The notes under the pieces are model-generated. The model worked only from the letters and a program-made list of their open reading frames with translations, was not told the origin of the DNA and searched no databases. From the NCBI RefSeq assembly GCF_029784155.1, contig NC_073692.1:421211245-421275244 (forward strand): a DNA stretch of 64,000 nucleotides, in the 5' to 3' direction. This DNA is from Uranotaenia lowii. Its lineage: Eukaryota; Arthropoda; Insecta; Diptera; Culicidae. Shown in pieces: positions 46,983 to 58,886 of the stretch. The stretch's first letter is position 1; each line of letters begins with the position of its first letter. A program made the position numbers and the translations under genes.

Positions 46983-49900
46983 TGTAATTTTTGTCATTTT
47001 TGTCATTTTTGTCATTTTTGTAATTTTTGTCATTTTTGTCATTTTTGTCATTTTTGTCATTTTTGTCATTTTTGTCATTTTTTGTCATTTTTGTCATCTG
47101 TGTCATTTTTTGTCATTTTTGTCATTTTTGTCATTTTTGTCATTTTTGTCATTTTTGTCATTTTTGTCATTTTTGTCATTTTTGTCATTTTTGTCATTTT
47201 TGTCATTTTTGTCATTTTTGTCATTTTTGTCATTTTTGTCATTTTTGTCATTTTTGTCATTTTTGTCATTTTTGTCATTTTTGTCATTTTTGTCATTTTT
47301 GTCATTTTTGTCATTTTTGTCATTTTTGTAATTTTTGTAATTTTTGTAATTTTTGTCATTTTTGTCATTTTTGTCATTTTTGTCATTTTTGTCATTTTTG
47401 TCATTTTTGTCATTTTTGTAATTTTTGTCATTTTTGTCATTTTTGTAATTTTTGTAATTTTTGTAATTTTTGTAATTTTTGTCATTTTTGTCATTTTTGT
47501 CATTTTTGTCATTTTTGTCATTTTTGTCATTTTTGTCATTTTTGTCATTTTTGTCATTTTTGTCATTTTTGTCATTTTTGTCATTTTTGTAATTTTTGTA
47601 ATTTTTGTAATTTTTGTCATTTTTGTAATTTTTGTAATTTTTGTCATTTTTGTCATTTTTGTCATTTTTGTCATTTTTGTCATTTTTGTCATTTTTGTCA
47701 TTTTTGTCATTTTTGTCATTTTTGTCATTTTTGTCATTTTTGTCATTTTTGTCATTTTTGTCATTTTTGTCATTTTTGTCATTTTTGTCATTTTTGTCAT
47801 TTTTGTCATTTTTGTCATTTTTGTCATTTTTGTCATTTTTGTCATTTTTGTCATTTTTGTCATTTTTGTCATTTTTGTCATTTTTGTCATTTTTGTCATT
47901 TTTGTCATTTTTGTCATTTTTGTCATTTTTGTGATTTTTGTCATTTTTGTCATTTTTGTCATTTTTGTCATTTTTGTCATTTTTGTCATTTTTGTCATTT
48001 TTGTAATTTTTGTAATTTTTGTAATTTTTGTCATTTTTGTAATTTTTGTCATTTTTGTCATTTTTGTCATTTTTGTCATTTTTGTCATTTTTGTAATTTT
48101 TGTAATTTTTGTCATTTTTGTCATTTTTGTCATTTTTGTCATTTTTGTAATTTTTGTCATTTTTGTCATTTTTGTCATTTTTGTCATTTTTGTCATTTTT
48201 GTCATTTTTGTCATTTTTGTCATTTTTGTCATTTTTGTCATTTTTGTCATTTTTGTCATTTTTGTCATTTTTGTCATTTTTGTCATTTTTGTCATTTTTG
48301 TCATTTTTGTCATTTTTGTCATTTTTGTCATTTTTGTCATTTTTGTCATTTTTGTCATTTTTGTCATTTTTGTCATTTTTGTCATTTTTGTCATTTTTGT
48401 CATTTTTGTCATTTTTGTCATTTTTGTCATTTTTGTCATTTTTGTCATTTTTGTCATTTTTGTCATTTTTGTCATTTTTGTCATTTTTGTCATTTTTGTC
48501 ATTTTTGTCATTTTTGTCATTTTTGTCATTTTTGTCATTTTTGTCATTTTTGTCATTTTTGTCATTTTTGTCATTTTTGTCATTTTTGTCATTTTTGTCA
48601 TTTTTGTCATTTTTGTCATTTTTGTCATTTTTGTCATTTTTGTCATTTTTGTCATTTTTGTCATTTTTGTCATTTTTGTCATTTTTGTAATTTTTGTCAT
48701 TTTTGTCATTTTTGTCATTTTTGTCATTTTTGTCATTTTTGTCATTTTTGTCATTTTTGTCATTTTTGTCATTTTTGTCATTTTTGTCATTTTTGTCATT
48801 TTTGTCATTTTTGTCATTTTTGTCATTTTTGTCATTTTTGTCATTTTTGTCATTTAGGTCATTTAGGTCATTTTTGTCATTTTTGTCATTTTTGTCATTT
48901 TTGTCATTTTTGTCATTTTTGTCATTTTTGTCATTTTTGTCATTTTTGTCATTTTTGTCATTTTTGTCATTTTTGTCATTTTTGTCATTTTTGTCATTTT
49001 TGTCATTTTTGTCATTTTTGTCATTTTTGTCATTTTTGTCATTTTTGTCATTTTTGTCATTTTTGTCATTTTTGTCATTTTTGTCATTTTTGTCATTTTT
49101 GTCATTTTTGTCATTTTTGTCATTTTTGTCATTTTTGTCATTTTTGTCATTTTTGTCATTTTTGTCATTTTTGTCATTTTTGTCATTTTTGTCATTTTTG
49201 TCATTTTTGTCATTTTTGTCATTTTTGTCATTTTTGTCATTTTTGTCATTTTTGTCATTTTTGTCATTTTTGTCATTTTTGTCATTTTTGTCATTTTTGT
49301 CATTTTTGTCATTTTTGTCATTTTTGTCATTTTTGTCATTTTTGTCATTTTTGTCATTTTTGTCATTTTTGTCATTTTTGTCATTTTTGTCATTTTTGTC
49401 ATTTTTGTCATTTTTGTCATTTTTGTCATTTTTGTCATTTTTGTCATTTTTGTCATTTTTGTCATTTTTGTCATTTTTGTCATTTTTGTCATTTTTGTCA
49501 TTTTTGTCATTTTTGCTATTTTTGTCATTTTTGTCATTTTTGTCATTTTTGTCATTTTTGTCATTTTTGTCATTTTTGTCATTTTTGTCATTTTTGTCAT
49601 TTTTGTCATTTTTGTCTTTTTTGTCATTTTTGTCATTTTTCTCATTTTTCTCATTTTTGTCATTTTTGTCATTTTTCTCATTTTTGTCATTTTTGTCATT
49701 TTTGTCATTTTTGTCATTTTTGTCATTTTTGTCTTTTTTTTCATTTTTGTCATTTTTGTCATTTTTGTCATTTTTGTCATTTTTGTCATTTTTGTCATTT
49801 TTGTCATTTTTGTCATTTTTGTCATTTTTGTCATTTTTGTCATTTTTGTCATTTTTGTCATTTTTGTCATTTTTGTCATTTTTGTCATTTTTGTCATTTT

Positions 49901-52900
49901 TGTCATTTTTGTCATTTTTGCCATTTTTATCATTTTTGTCATTTTTGTCATTTTTGTCATTTTTGTCATTTTTGTCATTTTTGTCATTTTTGTCATTTTT
50001 GTCATTTTTGTCATTTTTGTCATTTTTGTCATTTTTGTCATTTTTGTCATTTTTGTCATTTTTGTCATTTTTGTCATTTTTGTCATTTTTGTCATTTTTG
50101 TCATTTTTGTCATTTTTGTCATTTTTGTCATTTTTGTCATTTTTGTCATTTTTGTCATTTTTGTCATTTTTGTCATTTTTGTCATTTTTGTCATTTTTGT
50201 CATTTTTGTCATTTTTGTCATTTTTGTCATTTTTGTCATTTTTGTCATTTTTGTCATTTTTGTCATTTTTGTCATTTTTGTCATTTTTGTCATTTTTGTC
50301 ATTTTTGTCATTTTTGTCATTTTTGTCATTTTTGTCATTTTTGTCATTTTTGTCATTTTTGTCATTTTTGTCATTTTTGTCATTTTTGTCATTTTTGTCA
50401 TTTTTGTCATTTTTGTCATTTTTGTCATTTTTGTCATTTTTGTCATTTTTGTCATTTTTGTCATTTTTGTCATTTTTGTCATTTTTGTCATTTTTGTCAT
50501 TTTTGTCATTTTTGTCATTTTTGTCATTTTTGTCATTTTTGTCATTTTTGTCATTTTTGTCATTTTTGTCATTTTTGTCATTTTTGTCATTTTTGTCATT
50601 TTTGTCATTTTTGTCATTTTTGTCATTTTTGTCATTTTTGTCATTTTGGTCATTTTTGTCATTTTTGTCATTTTTGTCATTTTTGTCTTTTTTTTCATTT
50701 TTGTCATTTTTGTCATTTTTGTCATTTTTGTCATTTTTGTCATTTTTGTCATTTTTGTCATTTTTGTCATTTTTGTCATTTTTGTCATTTTTGTCATTTT
50801 TGTCATTTTTGTCATTTTTGTCATTTTTGTCATTTTTGTCATTTTTGTCATTTTTGTCATTTTTGTCATTTTTGCCATTTTTATCATTTTTGTCATTTTT
50901 GTCATTTTTGTCATTTTTGTCATTTTTGTCATTTTTGTCATTTTTGTCATTTTTGTCATTTTTGTCATTTTTGTCATTTTTGTCATTTTTGTCATTTTTG
51001 TCATTTTTGTCATTTTTGTCATTTTTGTCATTTTTGTCATTTTTGTCATTTTTGTCATTTTTGTCATTTTTGTCATTTTTGTCATTTTTGTCATTTTTGT
51101 CATTTTTGTCATTTTTGTCATTTTTGTCATTTTTGTCATTTTTGTCATTTTTGTCATTTTTGTCATTTTTGTCATTTTTGTCATTTTTGTCATTTTTGTC
51201 ATTTTTGTCATTTTTGTCATTTTTGTCATTTTTGTCATTTTTGTCATTTTTGTCATTTTTGTCATTTTTGTCATTTTTGTCATTTTTGTCATTTTTGTCA
51301 TTTTTGTCATTTTTGTCATTTTTGTCATTTTTGTCATTTTTGTCATTTTTGTCATTTTTGTCATTTTTGTCATTTTTGTCATTTTTGTCATTTTTGTCAT
51401 TTTTGTCATTTTTGTCATTTTTGTCATTTTTGTCATTTTTGTCATTTTTGTCATTTTTGTCATTTTTGTCATTTTTGTCATTTTTGTCATTTTTGTCATT
51501 TTTGTCATTTTTGTCATTTTTGTCATTTTTGTCATTTTTGTCATTTTTGTCATTTTTGTCATTTTTGTCATTTTTGTCATTTTTGTCATTTTTGTCATTT
51601 TGGTCATTTTTGTCATTTTTGTCATTTTTGTCATTTTTGTCATTTTTGTCATTTTTGTCATTTTTGTCATTTTTGTCATTTTTGTCATTTTTGTCATTTT
51701 TGTCATTTTTGTCATTTTTGTCATTTTTTGTCATTTTTGTCATTTTTGTCATTTTTGTCATTTTTGTCATTTTTGTCATTTTTGTCATTTTTGTCATTTT
51801 TGTCATTTTTGTCATTTTTGTCATTTTTGTCATTTTTGTCATTTTTGTCATTTTTGTCATTTTTGTCATTTTTGTCATTTTTGTCATTTTTGTCATTTTT
51901 GTCATTTTTGTCATTTTTGTCATTTTTGTCATTTTTGTCATTTTTGTCATTTTTGTCATTTTTGTCATTTTTGTCATTTTTACCATTTTTGTCATTTTTG
52001 TCACTTTTGTCATTTTTGTAATTTTTGTCATTTTTGTAATTTTTGTAATTTATGTAATTTTTGTCATTTTTGTCATTTTTGTCATTTTTGTCATTTTTGT
52101 CATTTTTGTCATTTTTGTCATTTTTGTCATTTTTGTCATTTTTGTCAATTTTGTCATTTTTGTCATTTTTGTCATTTTTGTCATTTTTGTCATTTTTGTC
52201 ATTTTTCTCATTTTTCTCATTTTTCTCATTTTTGTCATTTTTGTCAATTTTCTCATTTTTGTCATTTTTGTCATTTTTGTCATTTTTGTCATTTTTGTCA
52301 TTTTTGTCATTTTTGTCATTTTTGTCATTTTTGTCATTTTTGTCTTTTTTTTCATTTTTGTCATTTTTGTCATTTTTGTCATTTTTGTCATTTTTGTCAT
52401 TTTTGTCATTTTTGTCATTTTTGTCATTTTTGTCATTTTTGTCATTTTTGTCATTTTTGTCATTTTTGTCATTTTTGTCATTTTTGTCATTTTTGTCATT
52501 TTTGTCATTTTTGTCATTTTTGTCATTTTTGTCATTTTTGTCATTTTTGTCATTTTTGTCATTTTTGTCATTTTTGTCATTTTTGTCATTTTTGTCATTT
52601 TTGTCATTTTTGTCATTTTTATCATTTTTGTCATTTTTGTCATTTTTGTCATTTTTGTCATTTTTGTCATTTTTGTCATTTTTGTCATTTTTGTCATTTT
52701 TGTCATTTTTGTCATTTTTGTCATTTTTGTCATTTTTGTCATTTTTGTCATTTTTGTCATTTTTGTCATTTTTGTCATTTTTGTCATTTTTGTCATTTTT
52801 TTCATTTTTGTCATTTTTGTCATTTTTGTCATTTTTGTCATTTTTGTCATTTTTGTCATTTTTGTCATTTTTGTCATTTTTGTCATTTTTGTCATTTTTG

Positions 52901-53167
52901 TCATTTTTGTCATTTTTGTCATTTTTGTCATTTTTGTCATTTTTGTCATTTTTGTCATTTTTGTCATTTTTGTCATTTTTGTCATTTTTGTCATTTTTGT
53001 CATTTTTGTCATTTTTGTCATTTTTGTCATTTTTGTCATTTTTTGTCATTTTTGTCATTTTTGTCATTTTTGTCATTTTTGTCATTTTTGTCATTTTTGT
53101 CATTTTTGTCATTTTTGTCATTTTTGTCATTTTTGTCATTTTTGCCATTTTTGTCATTTTTGTCATT
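46983..53167 (+). repeat. TTTTTGTCA satellite, array 5 (largest)
   Basis: About 6.2 kb, roughly 687 units, same orientation as the other arrays. TTTTTGTAA variants are interspersed on the left (46983-48690). 48700-51720 is mostly pure with rare markers (TTTAGGTCA near 48855, TTTTTCTCA near 49641-49677, GTCTTTTTTTT at 49731, 50685 and 52342, GCCATTTTTATCA at 49920 and 50874, GGTCA at 50648 and 51602). A one-base insertion lies near 51725 and another near 53040. Apparent proteins up to 1,664 residues here are repeat by-products. Confidence 0.97.
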
Positions 53168-53765
53168 GTTTTTTAACGTGTGACTCACACGGGGTGGATC
53201 TGCTAGTGAACTTATAGTTTCCGGACTGGCAAGCGATGTGCAAACAGCGCACCGAGATACACGTGTCTGAAGAGAGCCTTCTCTTCACTAGACACGGCAG
53301 ACTGGATCGGTAGTATTGGTCTGGACGCGGGAAGACTAAACTCTTGGTTTGGTTCTGACAAGAACCGGGTTTGCGTCACCAATCACTACCGGAGATCCAA
53401 GCAGTGGAACAGAGCAGAGAACCAAACTCCAAGACGAGAAAGGCAGGAACACCAATAAAAATATCCAGCTTTGTCTCTTGCAACGTTTATTTCTCTTCAC
53501 TACTCTATACACAACTTAATTACACTGCTTATAAAACGGAACTAACTCCGGGCGCATTGAGAATGCGCCCTTAAATAGGCTGTCACGCAAGCACAGGACC
53601 ACGTGCTTGCACCAGATGGAAACGCCTAGAACCTGCTAGGCGCGTCGCGCATATTCACCTGTGTTAAATGCGCAAGCAAAGAGAGCGCAAGCAATCTCTC
53701 ATTTTTTCTGGAATGGCAACCCGGCGCGAGCAAAACTTGCACGCAAAATGAACAGAATGAACACA
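53168..53765 (-). mobile_element. LTR-retrotransposon-like 5' end (LTR plus leader), fragment
   Basis: On the minus strand the sequence starts TGTTCATTCTG (53765) and is GC-richer than its surroundings. It contains a TATA-like TATTTAAG (53571-53578), immediately followed by a perfect hairpin with 9-bp stem and GAG/CTC loop (53550-53570), then a polyadenylation signal AATAAA (53486-53491). TTGGTGACGC near 53380 could mark the primer-binding region after the LTR. These are the expected parts of U3-R-U5, but no second LTR or polymerase gene is present and the fragment ends at the satellite. A solo LTR or other Pol II promoter is an alternative. Confidence 0.4.
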
Positions 53766-53940
53766 TGAATGAACTTTTTTTTGAATTGGCAGTTATGAAA
53801 AACTAATTTAATTAAACTAAATTAACGATTTAAACAATGTTAAGCAATTTTGGGTACTAGAAAAAACACCAACAACTGAACAAAGCTTCATTAACATTCA
53901 TAACATTCAATTTCCCCGTTAATTCATCATATAAGAACAA

Positions 53941-56643
53941 ACATGACAATATATTGAACTTTTCACTATATTAACTTAATTTGAAAAGTTTGTTCAACAA
54001 AAACAAATGCGGCACTAAGCCACTATACTAAGTATGTTGGTTTTGATACTAGAAACAAAACGTAGTACTCAGAATTTTCCCTTACCCCGTGAATTTTCCG
54101 GAATTTCGACATCAATGCATATATGTCGAAATATTGACTTTTTCACTATATTAACTGAATTTGAAAAGTTTGTTCAACAAAAACAAATGCGGCACTAAGC
54201 CACTATACTAAGTATGTTGGTTTTGATACTAGAAACAAAACGTAGTACTCAGAATTTTGCCTTACCCCGTGAATTTTCCGGAATTTCCACATAAGTGCAT
54301 ATATGTCGAAATATTGACTTTTGCACTATATTAACTTAATTTGAAAAGTTTGTTCAACAAAAACGAATGCGGCACTAAGCCACTATACTAGGTACGTTGG
54401 TTTCGATAGTAGCAACAAAACGTAGTACTCAGAATTTTCCCTTACCCCGTGAATTTTCCGGAATTTCCACATAAGTGCATATATGTCGAAATATTGACTT
54501 TTTCACTATATTAACTTAATTTGAAAAGTTTGTTCAACAAAAACAAATGCGGCACTAAGCCACTATACTAAGTATGTTGGTTTTGATACTAGAAACAAAA
54601 CGTAGTACTCAGAATTTTCCCTTACCCCGTGAATTTTCCGGAATTTCCACATAAGTGCATATATGTCGAAATATTGACTGCTTCACTATATTAACTTAAT
54701 ATGAAAAGTTTGTTCAACAAAAACAAATGCGGCACTAAGCCACTATACTAGGTATGTTGGTTATGATACTAGAAACAAAACGTAGTACTCAGAATTTTCC
54801 CTTACCCCGTGAATTTTCCGGAATTTCCACATAAGTGCATATATGTCGAAATATTGACTGCTTCACTATATTAACTTAATATGAAAAGTTTGTTCAACAA
54901 AAACAAATGCGGCACTAAGCCACTATACTAGGTATGTTGGTTATGATACTAGAAACAAAACGTAGTACTCAGAATTTCCCCTTACCCCGTGAATTTTCCG
55001 GAATTTCCACATCAATGCATATATGTCGAAATATTGACTTTTTCACTATATTAACTTAATTTGAAAAGTTTGTTCAACAAAAACAAATGCGGCACTAAGC
55101 CACTATACTAGGTATGTTGGTTTTGATACTAGAAACAAAACGTAGTACTCACAATTTTCCTATACCCCGTGAATTTTCCGGAATTTCCACATAAGTGCAT
55201 ATATGTCGAAATATTGACTTTTTCACTATATTAACTTAATTTGAAAAGTTTGTTCAACAAAAACAAATGCGGCACTAAGCCACTATACTAAGTATGTTGG
55301 TTTTGATACTAGAAACAAAACGTAGTACTCAGAATTTTCCCTTACTCTGTGAATTTTCCGGAATTTCCACATAAGTGCATATATGTCGAAATATTGACTT
55401 TTTCACTATATTAACTTAATTTGAAAAGTTTGTTCAACAAAAACAAATGCGGCACTATGCCACTATACTAGGTACGTTGGTTTTGATACTAGCAACAAAA
55501 CGTAGTACTCAGAATTTTCCCTTACCCCGTGAATTTTCCGGAATTTCCACATCAATGCATATATGTCGAAATATTGACTTTTTCACTATATTAACTTAAT
55601 TTGAAAAGTTTGTTCAACAAAAACAAATGCGGCACTAAGCCTTTGTACTAAGTATGTTGGTTTTGATACTAGAAACAAAACGTAGTACTCAGAATTTTCC
55701 CTTACCCCGTGAATTTTCCGGAATTTCCACATAAGTGCATATATGTCGAAATATTGACTTTTTCACTATATTAACTTAATTTGAAAAGTTTGTTCAACAA
55801 AAACAAATGCGGCACTAAGCCACTATACTAAGTATGTTGGTTTTGATACTAGCAACAAAACGTAGTACTCAGAATTTTCCCTCACCCCGTGAATTTTCCG
55901 GAATTTCCACATCAATGCATATATGTCGAAATATTGACTTTTTCACTATATTAACTTAATTTGAAAAGTTTGTTCAACAAAAACAAATGCGGCACTAAGC
56001 CACTATACTAGGTATGTTGGTTTTGATACTAGAAACAAAACGTAGTACTCAGAATTTCCCCTTACCCCGTGAATTTTCCGGAATTTCCACATAAGTGCAT
56101 ATATGTCGAAATATTGACTTTTTCACTATATTAACTTAATTTGAAAAGTTTGTTCAACAAAAACAAATGCGGCACTAAGCCACTATACTAGGTACGTTGG
56201 TTTCGATAGTAGCAACAAAACGTAGTACTCAGAATTTTCCCTTACCCCGTGAATTTTCCGGAATTTCCACATAAGTGCATATATGTCGAAATATTGACTT
56301 TTTCACTATATTAACTTAATTGGAAAAGTTTGTTCAACGAAAACAAATGCGGCACTAAGCCACTATACTAGGTATGTTGGTTTTGATACTCGAAACAAAA
56401 CGTAGTACTCAGAATTTTCCCTTACCCCGTGAATTTTCCGGAATTTCCACATAAGTGCATATATGTCGAAATATTGACTTTTTCACTATATTAACTTAAT
56501 TTGAAAAGTTTGTTCAACAAAAACAAATGCGGCACTAAGCCACTATACTAAGTATGTTGGTTTTGATACTAGAAACAAAACGTAGTGCTCAGAATTTTCC
56601 CTTACCCCGTGAATTTTCCGAAATTTCCACATAAGTGCATATT
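53941..56643 (+). repeat. 180-bp satellite, 15 tandem monomers
   Basis: The monomer starts around ATATGTCGAAATATTGACTT and includes GCGGCACTAAGCCACTATAC, AAACGTAGTACTCAGAATTT and CCGTGAATTTTCCGGAATTT. Starts fall exactly every 180 bp from 54121 to 56461 without a single indel; the first monomer (53941) is slightly diverged. Shared substitutions mark subgroups: monomers at 54661 and 54841 share GCTTCAC and GGTTATGATACT; those at 54301 and 56101 share TACGTTGGTTTCGATAGTAG. No long frame. The unit length is close to one nucleosome repeat. Confidence 0.97.
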
Positions 56644-57070
56644 CATATGTCATCTTTTTTGACTGATTTTCGGATGGAAACGGTATTGTTCTCATGAATC
56701 GTGCAAAATTCTATAGAAATCGCATTTTTGGATTCATGCCTGAAATATACAACTTTTCATAAACTTAAGACATGCTAGTTTCATATTACAATAATCACTC
56801 TGCAAAATTTTAATAAAAAATGTAGCGTAGTTTCTGAGACATTGCAGTTTGAATGGTAAAAGTCCAAAAAGTCTTTTCGTAGAATTACTGTAACTCAAGC
56901 CACACAAACTCCATACAGCTCAAAATTTGTTGTTTAATAGTGTGTTAGTTTGGTCTATCTAATGCAGAAAATTTGTTCAAAAAATATTATGAGAGTAAAA
57001 AGTTATGGAAGTTCAAAATCGAAGTGACAGTGCGTGTGCTTCCAATTTCTAAACAATTATGAACGGTACT
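56644..57070. other. Non-satellite segment at the satellite edge
   Basis: About 427 bp of unrelated AT-rich DNA separates the last regular monomer from a diverged monomer. TAAGTGCATAT occurs on both sides (about 56632 and 57072), which is compatible with an insertion and target duplication, but the same phrase is part of the monomer itself. Confidence 0.4.
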
Positions 57071-57185
57071 GTAAGTGCATATATGTCGACATATTGACTT
57101 TTAAACTGTACTAACTTATTTTCAAAAGTAACTCTAACAACTGATTTTAGTTTGATTTAGATACTAGAAACAAAACATGGTTCAG
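57071..57185 (+). repeat. Diverged partial 180-bp monomer
   Basis: GTAAGTGCATATATGTCGACATATTGACTT, given in parts here as TAAGTGCATATATGTCGA then CATATTGACTT, is followed by diverged TACTAACTTATTTTCAAAAG and by GATACTAGAAACAAAAC. It lacks about 40 bp of the standard unit. Confidence 0.75.
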
Positions 57186-58162
57186 CAGATTGTACTTTTA
57201 TCCGACGTTATTTTCGCTTAAATGCACTTCCAGATATTCATTGCTTTTTTATTTTTGTGTGCAGTTTTTGAGTGATGTGCTCAGAAATTTGGTCAAAAGT
57301 GAGCACTTTTTATGATTAATCCCTCTGTTTCCCAATAAGTTGGCATTAAAAATCACAGTGTTGAAATCCTTTGAAATATTGTACACAAGTTTTATGCTGC
57401 ATGCAAGTTTGGCTAAAAGGATTCATTTGTAAGCTTCATTTTGTGCTTACACCGAACTAAAAATTACTATCACTTTTACTTGCACATGTTTGCTTATCGT
57501 GAATTAATGTGAAGTGATTTTTTTGTAAATCCTATTTAAGTTAACATTTTATATATTTAATATGGTTTTCCCTATGAAAAAAACTATACATTATAAAAAT
57601 GACAATTGAAATTTTTGAACATTGACTGACAATAAGTATGCACACGTCGGAATAATGTGTTAGATTATAATCTTTGAGCAAGTCTACCATGTGTCATGTA
57701 TAACCTGATTAAATATTTCTAATCACTATCGCCAGTTTTAGTTTTTATGACAACTTTTGTTCCATCATTTCTTACAAATAATTGTAGGAAAGTGCGCCTT
57801 AAATCAACTTATTCTCTTATTTATTACGTGGATAATTTTGAGAATTATCGTAACGCTGTATAAGGGAAATTAATGATATTTATTGGAAACAACTTCCATA
57901 AAAGTTTCTTCATTCAAATTATTGTACGAAATATTTAACTTATCCTTAAACTGGGTGTTATTCTTTTGATTTGAATGCGAATAAAACTAAAGTAAATTTT
58001 TAATTTGTGTCGCCCATTTCTTATTATTTCTAAATATATTTGCATATTTCGTTAATCTTATTTCAATGTTTCAAGCTTTATATAATTTATTTGTTACAAA
58101 TAATTTGAATTTACATTTTGCTATTGTTTTTGCCTTACCGACTCTTCTACTTTTTTTTTTAT
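57186..58162. other. AT-rich DNA, no gene recognised
   Basis: Nothing beyond short chance frames was seen. Confidence 0.45.
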
Positions 58163-58302
58163 AACTATTCTTAAAAATTTTTTGTTATCTTTGAAATCTT
58201 TGGTATCTTTGTTATCATTGTTATCTTCGTTATCTTTGTTATCTTTGTTATCTTTGTTATCTTTGTTATCTTTGTTATCTTCGTTATCTTTTTTTTTATC
58301 TT
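58163..58302 (+). repeat. 9-bp simple repeat (TTATCTTTG)n
   Basis: About 12-14 imperfect units (TTATCTTTG with TTATCATTG and TTATCTTCG variants). Confidence 0.9.
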
Positions 58303-58722
58303 TTCTGTTTTCTGTTTTCTGTTTTCTGTTTTCTGTTTTCTGTTTTCTGTTTTCTGTTTTCTGTTTTCTGTTTTCTGTTTTCTGTTTTCTGTTTTCTGTT
58401 TTCTGTTTTCTGTTTTCTGTTTTCTGTTTTCTGTTTTCTGTTTTCTGTTTTCTGTTTTCTGTTTTCTGTTTTCTGTTTTCTGTTTTCTGTTTTCTGTTTT
58501 CTGTTTTCTGTTTTCTGTTTTCTGTTTTCTGTTTTCTGTTTTCTGTTTTCTGTTTTCTGTTTTCTGTTTTCTGTTTTCTGTTTTCTGTTTTCTGTTTTCT
58601 GTTTTCTGTTTTCTGTTTTCTGTTTTCTGTTTTCTGTTTTCTGTTTTCTGTTTTCTGTTTTCTGTTTTCTGTTTTCTGTTTTCTGTTTTCTGTTTTCTGT
58701 TTTCTGTTTTCTGTTTTCTGTT
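58303..58722 (+). repeat. 7-bp simple repeat (TTTTCTG)n
   Basis: Roughly 60 essentially perfect units. The 255-codon frame that spans it is a by-product of the repeat. Confidence 0.97.
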
Positions 58723-58886
58723 TGTCTTTTGTCTTTTGTCTTTTGTCTTTTGTCTTTTGTCTTTTGTCTTTTGTCTTTTGTCTTTTGTCTTTTGTCTTTT
58801 GTCTTTTGTCTTTTGTCTTTTGTCTTTTGTCTTTTGTCTTTTGTCTTTTGTCTTTTGTCTTTTGTCTTTTGTCTTTTGTCTTTTGT
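58723..58886 (+). repeat. 7-bp simple repeat (TTTTGTC)n adjoining a retrotransposon tail
   Basis: About 23 perfect units, ending in a T run (58887-58908) that is the poly-A tail of the minus-strand retrotransposon. Confidence 0.97.

Noticed and set aside
20164..53217. Very long open frames (up to 1,664 codons) reading Met-Thr-Lys, Phe-Leu-Ser, Phe-Val-Ile, Phe-Cys-His or Asp-Lys-Asn repeats
   Set aside because: They coincide exactly with the 9-bp satellite, whose three-codon period is stop-free in five of six frames. Frames are open on both strands at once, start and end with the repeat, and shift at every one-base insertion.
53941..56643. CRISPR array
   Set aside because: Regular spacing comes from 180-bp monomers conserved along their whole length. 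There are no unique spacers, and the context is eukaryotic.
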